A stretch of DNA of 64,000 nt from contig NC_030820.1 of NCBI RefSeq assembly GCF_001704415.2, positions 41,646,036 through 41,710,035 on the forward strand, given 5' to 3'. The notes under the pieces were generated by a model that ran no database searches, had not been told where the DNA came from, and worked only from the letters and a program-made list of their open reading frames with translations. A program made the translations under genes and the position numbers. The stretch comes from Capra hircus (Eukaryota; Chordata; Mammalia; Artiodactyla; Bovidae). Each line of letters begins with the position of its first letter. The first letter of the stretch is position 1. This document shows, piece after piece, positions 57,371 to 64,000 of this stretch.

Positions 57371-58586
57371 CCCACCTCCCCCATGGTGTCTCACAAACAA
57401 ACAACCAGATTTAGTCTAAAGAGAGTGGAATTGAAGGTAGCAAGAAGAAAAGATGAAAGTGAATATGTCAACAAAAACCAAGGCTGGTGACTGTCAGAAA
57501 CCTCAGGCCTCACTGAGCGAAGTTCGTGGTGATGGTCCTCCGGCCACCAGCCGCCCCAAAGCCCCTTGCCCCCATGAGCACAGTGTCCCCTCGAGTCACA
57601 GGACTGCTCCGTTAGGAGGAGGCAAATTCTAAAAGCATAAACATAGCTTCACAGAGAGCCAGGCAGGTTAGGAAGGATTATTTGGTGTAGTTGAGGGAAA
57701 AGCTTAATTCTAATTTTTTCCATATTTATGTACCAACAGCTATATGCAAGGCACTCTCCTGTGTGCCTCCACTGAAGCAACATTTAGGTTTTAGCTGGAC
57801 AGATGTCTAGTCCACACCTGCTATGAGTCTGCACTGGCCTGGACGGGGCCAGTAGGGTGTGGTCTTGTTGAGGGGGTACAGTAAGGAGACAAGGCTCTAT
57901 TCTGGCCTCCTGGGGCCCTCCTTTCAGGGTCGAGGGGGGGCACTCTGGTGAGGGGCCAGACCCACTTAGCAGAGAAAATCTGCAAACAGTAGTCGAGGAC
58001 CCATAGGGCACAGACCATCCCCCTCAGAGCTGAGACAGGATGGGAGCTGAGTTAGCTAAGAGCCCGAGGGACACTGAGGGTAAAGGACAAGCCTACTGCT
58101 GGTGGAGGTGGGGGGATTCTTGATACCAAGAACAAGCTGCAGAGAGTGCACACGTATGTGATGCAGGAGGGGGCATCTGCTCTGCCCTTAGACTTGGCAC
58201 TGGGGCTGTGCCACCATCCCCTACAGAACTCAGTGGCTCCACACAGCACCAGTTGGTGTTCCCCCCAATTCTGTGGGTCACAACTTTGGGCAGAACTGGA
58301 ATAGGTGGTACCCCCTCCTTGTGGCTCAAGCTGGGACCACTCACTTGGCTGCACTCAGTTGGCTGAAGGCCGGAGAAGACCCCCACGCTTGCCTGTCCCC
58401 TCCCCTGTCCTTTCCCCAAAGATCCTCTCATTCAGTGGTCCTGATGGCATGAGGGTTGGGCTCCCCACAGAGCGTGGGTGCAGTTGCTGCCAGGCCTAAG
58501 GCTAATGCCTAGAGACTTTGTTGGTCAAAGCAAGAGGACAACAAGGATGAAACATCTTAGTAGAAACTTTGATAATAGACCCAAGT
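57371..58586. other. Unique sequence, no gene recognised
   Basis: Balanced to GC-moderate composition. Several overlapping minus frames between 57784 and 58431 without domains. Confidence 0.45.
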
Positions 58587-58707
58587 GCGCTCGCGCGCGG
58601 GCGCGTGTGCATGTATGTGCATATATGTGTATATGCACATGTAAGTGTATGTGTGTATGTATGTGATGTGTGAGTGTGTGTGTGTGTGTGTGTGCATGCG
58701 CGTATGT
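58587..58707. repeat. Complex alternating purine-pyrimidine tract
   Basis: Starts with a (CG/GC)-rich block gcgctcgcgcgcgggcgcgtg (split here by description: gctcgcgcgcggg then cgcgtgtgcatg), then mixed (TG)n, (TATG)n and a clean (GT) run of about ten units at 58674-58693, ending gcatgcgcgtatg. Long potential Z-DNA tract and likely length-variable. Confidence 0.85.
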
Positions 58708-59067
58708 TTTGAAAAGCAGTTTTTCCCACAAGTACATGCACACTTGTCAGGATTCTGCTCAGTTTCGATAAGCAAAGCCTTCAGCATTTCTAAAGTCAGG
58801 CAAGCTTTAAATTGACACGGTTTTGGTTGCCTGGAGATTATCTTGGTGATATGCTGACTGGTTTTTCTATTTCTAAAGGAACTTATTCCACTGCTCTTTT
58901 TGTAAAATACTGAGAGCTCTCTACTTCTTCACAAATTTCCACTTTGCTTTTCAAATGTGCCTGAATCTCAGCTTCTGCAGTAGCTGCGACTGGCCTCTGA
59001 TCCTCACCACTGGTGTCCAGGGCATGTAGAGCAGATATCTCTTTCCGTTCTTCCGTCTTCTGTGTTT
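58708..59067. other. Unassigned sequence
   Basis: No gene or repeat family recognised. Confidence 0.45.
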
Positions 59068-59141
59068 CAAGATATGTGTATGCATCTATAGAAAGGGGGG
59101 AAGACAAGATATGTGTATGCATCTATAGAAAGGGGCGGGGG
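59068..59141. repeat. 37-bp tandem duplication
   Basis: 31 identical bases at 59068-59098 and 59105-59135 (starting caagatatgtgtatgcatc, ending atagaaagggg), offset 37. Perfect identity suggests a recent duplication or an assembly or polymorphism feature. Confidence 0.92.
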
Positions 59142-59689
59142 AAAGAAAGGAAGATAAATTCCCTCTCCTTAAAAAATAACCTTGAAAGAAAGCTTTCGGA
59201 AAATAAGGCAGGAGAGTATTTTAAGGATTTCTTGAACATGAACAAAACACATCCAGCAATAAAGAAAAGGACTGCCACGTCAGACTGTTCCTTTAGCAGT
59301 TTGTTCATCAAAACAACATCACTGAATAAGTGAAAGGCAAATGACAGGGCAGGAAAACAAGGACAGAGGAGTGGACCACTAACATCTATAAATCGATAAA
59401 AGAGAGACAACCCAAAGGAAAGTGGGTGAGAGGGATGAGCCAGGGGCTCACAAAGAGGGCTGGATGGCTTAGTCCTGGAGGAGGTGCAGGCGAACTCAGG
59501 GGAGAGGGGCCATTAGGCGCACCACAGAATGTCTGGAACAGAGCAGAAGGAGGCCTGTAAGACTAGTGCTCGCAAGCAGGCAGCAACTCGAAAGTCCAGT
59601 GCCGAGTGTGTGCGCTGCTGAGGGTTTTGGAAAACTGTCAGACAGCATTGATTAATCTGACCATGTGTGTCTCTCGTGTTACAGCAGCT
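59142..59689. other. Unassigned sequence
   Basis: Purine-rich. No gene or repeat family recognised. Confidence 0.45.
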
Positions 59690-60060
59690 TTTTTTCCAGG
59701 CGTTTAAGACATGCACAAGAATGTTCACAGAAGCCCTGTTAATAACAGCAAGAAAATGAGAAAATCCACACACACACCTCATCGACACTAGAATGGATGA
59801 AAAGTATTACTCACACAGTGGGAAGCTGGCCCGGCACATGAAAGGATACACCACTGCTCTTCATGACAACGAGATCAACTTCACAGACACAGGGAAGCCA
59901 GATTCAAAAGAACGCATTTCAAATTGACTCCTTTCACAGGAAGTTTACAAACACTGGTTTACAGTGAAGGAAGTGGGAAAACTGCTTGCCTCTAGGGAGG
60001 AAGAGGGTGACTGGGGAGTGGTTTCCTGTCCATTCTCATTCAGAGAATTAGTGAACCAAT
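59690..60060 (+). mobile_element. L1 LINE 3' fragment (sense)
   Basis: 'catgcacaagaatgttcaca' 'gaagccctgttaataacagc' 'aagaaaatgagaaaatccac', 'atggatgaaaagtattactc', 'cacagggaagccagattcaa' 'aagaacgcatttcaaattga', 'tgcctctagggaggaagagg' follow the L1 3' coding and UTR order. The only L1 on the plus strand here. Confidence 0.65.
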
Positions 60061-60304
60061 AAAATGTTTGACTCAGAGGGAAGGCACAGACAGTAATCCG
60101 AAGAGACAAACGCGAGGTAGCAGCTGCTCCTGGCTGCAGGGACGAGAATGTTGAATAAGAACCGCCTGAAAGGCATCTGGCTCTGTGTCACCAAAGCAGT
60201 GTAGCCTGGGTCCCAGACTGATTCCAGCAGAGCAGACGCCCTGGGAGGTGTCAGTGTGCTGACCCATTCTACTACCGACCTTCTTATCACAAAGTGCTTC
60301 TACA

Positions 60305-60480
60305 AACATTCTCGCATGTATCTTCGGTGTAAATATGGTATGACTCTGGAATGGATTTCTGTGTCATAGATTGTGGGTATGCTCTATCTTGGTAGACACT
60401 CCTAAGCACGTTCCCAAGTAGTTTCACACATTAAAATTCCCATTAGAAATGTGTCACAATTCAATTTGCTTCACATGTTT
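60305..60480 (-). mobile_element. L1 LINE fragment (antisense), weak
   Basis: 'aaacattctcgcatgtatct' 'tcggtgtaaatatggtatga', 'cacgttcccaagtagtttca' 'cacattaaaattcccattag' resemble the antisense L1 end. Confidence 0.45.
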
Positions 60481-60499
60481 TTCAACAACTGGCTGAGTG

Positions 60500-60694
60500 A
60501 GTGAAGTGAAGTCGCTCGTGTCCGACCTCTTTGTGTCCCCGTGGACTGTAGGCCGCCAGGCTCCTCTGTCCGTGGGATTCTCCAGGCAAGAATACTAGAG
60601 TGGGTTGCCATTTCCTTCTCCAGGGGATCATCCCAACCCAGGGATGGAACCCGGGTCTCCTGCATTGCAGGCAGATGCTTTATCCTCTGAGCCT
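60500..60694 (-). repeat. Bov-tA SINE, slightly truncated
   Basis: Tail 'gtgaagtgaagtcgctcgtg', body 'gggattctccaggcaagaat', head 'gcaggcagatgctttatcct' 'ctgagcctg'. The outermost head bases are missing. Confidence 0.93.
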
Positions 60695-60721
60695 GAAATA
60701 CCACCGTATTAGTCATTAAGG

Positions 60722-60812
60722 AAATGCAAATATATATGGAATGTAATATATAGAGAAATATAATATATAGGTACAGAAATTTAATATATAGAGAGAAATA
60801 CTTAATGTATAT
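60722..60812. repeat. AT-rich imperfect tandem repeat
   Basis: Three to four variants of AGAAATATAATATATAG, including AGAAATTTAATATATAG, between 60745 and 60800. Confidence 0.65.
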
Positions 60813-60858
60813 GTATTTCCTTGATGGTCAAAGTGGCAGTTTACCTTTTCATATGTCT

Positions 60859-61131
60859 GCTGCTACTGCTAAGTCACTGCAGTCGTGTCCGACTCTGTGT
60901 GACCCCATAGACGGCAGCCCACGAGGCTCCCCTCTCCCTGGGATTCTCCAGGCAAGAACACTGGAGTGGGTTGCCATTTCCTTCTCTAATGCATGAAAGT
61001 GAAAAGTGAAAGTGAAGTCGTTCAGTTGTGTCCAACCCTCAGCAACCCCATGGACTGCAGCCTTCCAGGCTTCTCCGTCCATGGGATTTTCCAGGCAAGA
61101 GTACTGGAGTGGGATGCCATTGCCTTCTCCG
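60859..61131 (-). repeat. BovA2 dimeric SINE with exact target-site duplication
   Basis: Starts with a short reversed (AGC) tail, monomer 'cagtcgtgtccgactctgtg', linker 'tgaaagtgaaaagtgaaagt', second monomer ending 'gatgccattgccttctccg'. Exact 12-mer tttcatatgtct at 60847-60858 and 61132-61143. One of the youngest insertions here. Confidence 0.96.
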
Positions 61132-61204
61132 TTTCATATGTCTATTGGTCATTAAAATATTCTCCTTAAAGAGGTACTTTTTCCAGTCTTCTGTGTTTTT
61201 TATT

Positions 61205-61502
61205 CAGTTGTCTGTCTTTATCTTTTCTAAAAAGCACTTTTATTTGAAAGAATTATAGATTTGTGGGAAGTTGCAAAGCTAGTACAAAGAGGTCCCATGT
61301 GCCCTTTACCCAGCTATCCCCAAGGGTTACATCAGATACAATTATAATGCAAAATCAAAATCAGAAGAGGAAGACTGGCTCTTATTATTCAGCACAACTC
61401 TCTGCTGATTGATTCAGGATGCTCCTGTATCACATTCATTCTGTTTTATTGTTGAATTGAAGTCTGCAGTATGGCTGTACCATCATTTATTTAACTTTTC
61501 TA
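61205..61502 (-). mobile_element. L1 LINE 3' end, before the BovB insertion
   Basis: 'cacttttatttgaaagaatt' 'atagatttgtgggaagttgc' 'aaagctagtacaaagaggtc' 'ccatgtgccctttacccagc' is the antisense 3' UTR of an old L1 (L1ME/L1MC-like). Interrupted at 61502 and resumes at 62680. Confidence 0.75.
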
Positions 61503-62167
61503 TTAGAAAAGGCAGAGGAACCAGAGACCAAATTGCCAACATCCTCTGGATCATCAAAAAAGCAACAGAGTTCCAGAGAAACATCTATTTTTGCTTTATT
61601 GACTATGCCAAAGCCTTGGACTGTGTGGATCACAATAAACTGTGGAAAATTCTGAAAGAGATGGGAATACCAGACCACCTGACCTGCCTCTTGAGAAACC
61701 TGTATGCAGGTCAGGAAGCAACAGTTAGAACTGGACATGGAACAACAGACTGGCTCCAAATAGGAAAAGGAGTACATCAAGGCTGTATATTGTCACCCTG
61801 CTTGTTTAACTTATATGCAGAGTACATCATGAGAAATGCCTAACTGGATGAAGCACAAGCTGGAATCAAGATTGCTGGGAGAAATATCAATAACCTCAGA
61901 AATGCAGATGACACCACCCTTATAGCAGAAAGTGAAGAGGAACTAAAAAGCCTCTTGATGAAAGTGAAAGAGGAGAGTGAAAAAGTTGGCTTAAAGCTCA
62001 ACATTCAGAAAATGAAGATCATGGCATCTGGTCCCATCACTTCATGGGAAATAGATGGGGAAACAGTGGAAACAGTGGAAACAGTGGCTGACTTTATTTT
62101 TCTGGCCTCCCAAGTCACTGCAGTCATTAAATTAAAAGACACTTACTCCTTAGAAAGAAAGTTATGA
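61503..62167 (+). pseudogene. BovB reverse transcriptase remnant with altered catalytic box
   Basis: Decayed coding part of the BovB above. Landmarks: RKGRGTRDQIANI at the start, GVHQGCILSPCLFNLY before an in-frame stop at 61841-61843, then in the same frame NADD at 61901-61912 where the other copy has the catalytic YADD (first codon AAT instead of TAT). The frame is lost after 62167 through a deletion. Both the stop and the catalytic change make it inactive. An ATG upstream at 61409 belongs to the L1 and only fuses by chance to this frame. Not a host gene. Confidence 0.85.
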
Positions 62168-62679
62168 CCAACCTAGACAGCATATTAAAAAGCAGAGCCA
62201 TATTACTTTGTCAACAAAGGTCCATCTAGTCAAGGCTATGGTTTTTCCAGTGGTCATGTATGGATGTGAGAGTTGGACTATAAAGAAAGCTGAGCGCTGA
62301 AGAATTCATGCTTTTAAACTGTGGTGTTAGAGAAGACTCTTGAGAGTCCCTTGGACTGCAAGGAGGTCCAACCAGACCATCCTAAAGGAGATCAGTCCCG
62401 GGTGTTCATTGGAAGGACTGATGTTGAAGCTGAAACTCTACTACTTTGGCCACCTGATGTGAAAAGCTGACTGATTTGAAAAGACCCTGGTGCTGGGAAA
62501 GATTGAGGGCAGGAGGAGAAGGGGACGACAGAGGATGAGATGGTGGATGGCATCACCGACTCAATGGACATGGGTTTGGGTGGACTCCGGGAGTTGGTGA
62601 TGGAATGGGAGGCCTGGCGTGCTGCGGTTCATGGAGTTGCAAAGAGTCAGACACAACTGAGTGACTGAACTGAACTGAA
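61503..62679 (+). mobile_element. BovB (RTE) LINE, 5'-truncated, 1.2 kb
   Basis: From 'ttagaaaaggcagaggaacc' to 'cagacacaactgagtgactg' 'aactgaactgaa'. Inserted into an antisense L1; ATTAG is shared at both junctions (61502-61506 region and about 62679), a plausible short target duplication. Carries three AAACAGTGG units near 62059-62085, one more than the other BovB copies here, and a small deletion near 62120-62140. Confidence 0.95.
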
Positions 62680-63310
62680 TTAGGGATATTTTTGGTATTT
62701 TCAGTTTTTAGCTGCTACAAACAAAACTGCCATGAACAATCATGTACAAGTTTTTATGCTAACCTAGTTTTCATGTCTCTAGAATAAAGGCCCAGGAATG
62801 CCATTAGTGGGTTACATGGTAAGTATATACATAGTTTGGCTGTTGTTTTTTTTTTTTAAAGAAACTGCCAAACTATTGATATTTCCCAGAGTGTCTGCAC
62901 CAATTTACATTTCTATTAACAATGTATGAATGACCCAGTTTCTCTGCATCTGCAGCAGCAGTTAGTATTGTCAGCTGTCCTTTTTTTTCTATATTTTAGT
63001 TGTTCTGATGGGTGTGTAGTGATTGCTCACCGTGGTCCTAATTTGTCTCTCTAATAGTTAGTGGTGCTGAACTTTTTTTCATATGCTTACTTAACATCTT
63101 CAGTGAAATGTCTCTTTGCATCTTTTACCCATTTTCCAAAGAAATAAATGTTGAGTTTAGAGCATCGTATATTCTTGATATGAGACATTTGCCATGGTCT
63201 TCAAATATTTTCTCCCAGTCCTGAGCTTGTCTATTAATTCTTTTAGCAATTGATTTTGTAGAGTAAACTGTTTTAATTTTAGTGAAACCTGTCTTTATCT
63301 TAATAATTTT
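62680..63310 (-). mobile_element. L1 LINE, continuation after BovB
   Basis: 'ttttagctgctacaaacaaa' 'actgccatgaacaatcatgt' 'acaagtttttatgctaacct', 'ggcccaggaatgccattagt' 'gggttacatggtaagtatat', 'gttctgatgggtgtgtagtg', 'ttcaaatattttctcccagt' 'cctgagcttgtctattaatt'. Together with 61205-61502 one interrupted element. Confidence 0.78.
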
Positions 63311-63779
63311 TAGTCTATTATTTGGACAAAGGTGCATATCAAATGTGTGTGTGGAGCATGTGTGTTTGAGTTGGCAGCTCTGGCCCAGTAGCAAGGCAAC
63401 CTATCTTATTGACCTTTCTGGGCATCCGAAGACCTGCTGTCACCCACCCTCAGTCCTGTGTGGACCGGTTTCCCCTGAGCTGGGCTCCTACTCAGATGAG
63501 CACCCTGAGCTCCGAGCTGGGTGCCACCAGCTGCTTCAGGCTGACAGATGAACAGATGAGACAGAAGTCACACCCCAAATGTTGCCTCGTTTGATGCCGT
63601 GTCATAATTGTAATTCTGAGTCCATTTTAGAGCATGACCTTTCAAAAATTTTCACTTGTCTTAATTATTTCCTGGAGAGTCTCTCTAGTGCTTGAGTCCT
63701 GTAAAGAAATTATATCCATCCACAAACTGTAACATTCAGAAATGAATTTAAACTTAAATTCATTAACCTATGTGAGTTA
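63311..63779. other. Unassigned sequence
   Basis: GT-rich near 63341-63366. No gene or repeat family recognised. Confidence 0.45.
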
Positions 63780-63781
63780 CA

Positions 63782-63977
63782 GGCTTCTCTGGTGGCTCAG
63801 CTGATAAAGAATACACTTGCAATGCAGAAGACATGGGTTTGATCCCTGGGTTTAGAAGATTCCCCTGGAGAAGGGAACAGCTACCAACTCCAGTATTCAG
63901 GCCTGGAGAATTCCATGGACTGTATAGTTCATGGGGTTGCAAAGAGTCAGACACGACTGAGTGACTTTTACTTTCAC
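63782..63977 (+). repeat. Bov-tA SINE
   Basis: Head 'ggcttctctggtggctcagc', B-box 'gggtttgatccctgggttta', body 'gaattccatggactgtatag', tail 'gtcagacacgactgagtgac' then 'ttttactttcac'. Confidence 0.94.
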
Positions 63978-63981
63978 CTTA

Positions 63982-64000
63982 GGCTTCCCTGGTGGCTCTG
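63982..64000 (+). repeat. Bov-tA SINE, cut by window end
   Basis: 'ggcttccctggtggctctg' is the start of a second Bov-tA head directly behind the preceding copy; the rest lies beyond the window. Confidence 0.85.

Noticed and set aside
58502..58787. His/Thr-repeat frames on the minus strand
   Set aside because: Produced by the alternating GT/CG tract.
61409..61843. A 144-residue frame starting at 61409
   Set aside because: Its first third is antisense L1 and the rest is BovB; a chance fusion at the insertion junction.
5554..63977. tRNA-like A/B-box sequences in SINE heads
   Set aside because: The heads are SINE parts; none shows a complete cloverleaf with acceptor stem, so no tRNA gene is called.
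1..64000. CRISPR arrays, operons, ribosome binding sites, bacterial insertion sequences
   Set aside because: The sequence is mammalian; regular short repeats present are microsatellites without unique equal-length spacers.

Overview
The window is ruminant nuclear DNA, almost certainly from a bovid (cattle, buffalo, sheep or goat type). The diagnosis rests on repeats rather than genes: 3' ends and longer pieces of the RTE-type LINE BovB, tRNA-headed Bov-tA SINEs, dimeric BovA2 SINEs with (AGC)n tails, cetartiodactyl CHR-type tRNA-derived SINEs, and one LTR that resembles the bovine BTLTR1 family. Beneath these lie pan-mammalian remnants: L1, L2, MIR, MaLR and class I ERV LTRs, and hAT-type DNA transposons.

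I could not find a host protein-coding gene, a convincing exon series, or any rRNA or tRNA gene. The longest open frames are decayed BovB reverse transcriptase, antisense readings of SINEs, or microsatellite translations. The window is therefore intergenic or deep intronic, and any function would be regulatory or through unrecognised non-coding RNA.

Layout. 1-5.5 kb: mostly unique, with old L2, MaLR and MIR pieces. 5.5-10.7 kb: a SINE cluster (five Bov-tA insertions, one with a doubled head; one BovA2; one CHR) plus two adjacent MER5-like hAT remnants. 10.8-14.8 kb: an antisense L1 split by a 1.7 kb BovB, then a BovB tail and a Bov-tA. 14.8-19.4 kb: largely unique, with two Bov-tA copies and a small CpG cluster. 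19.6-27.3 kb: a 0.68 kb BovB, five CHR SINEs and a short hAT element with recognisable ends. 27.3-34.8 kb: sparse repeats. 34.9-35.6 kb: the BTLTR1-like LTR. 35.6-45.8 kb: L2, BovA and CHR copies, a (CCAT)n array and a class I LTR split by a Bov-tA head. 46.8-47.4 kb: antisense L1. 47.9-50.4 kb: mostly unique, with the best candidate conserved non-coding element. 50.4-56.1 kb: MaLR and ERV LTRs, CHR, two Bov-tA, three BovB tails and a MER5-like piece. 56-60 kb: unique sequence, a long alternating purine-pyrimidine tract and a 37-bp tandem duplication. 60.3-63.3 kb: SINEs and a second antisense L1 split by a 1.2 kb BovB. 63.8-64 kb: a Bov-tA and the start of another.

The nesting gives a relative order: L1, L2, MIR, hAT and LTR remnants first, then BovB and CHR, then Bov-tA and BovA2, which have the best preserved target-site duplications. 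Family names come from recognition of consensus-like sequence by eye; no database search was possible, and element edges are good to roughly 5-20 bases unless a target-site duplication is stated.
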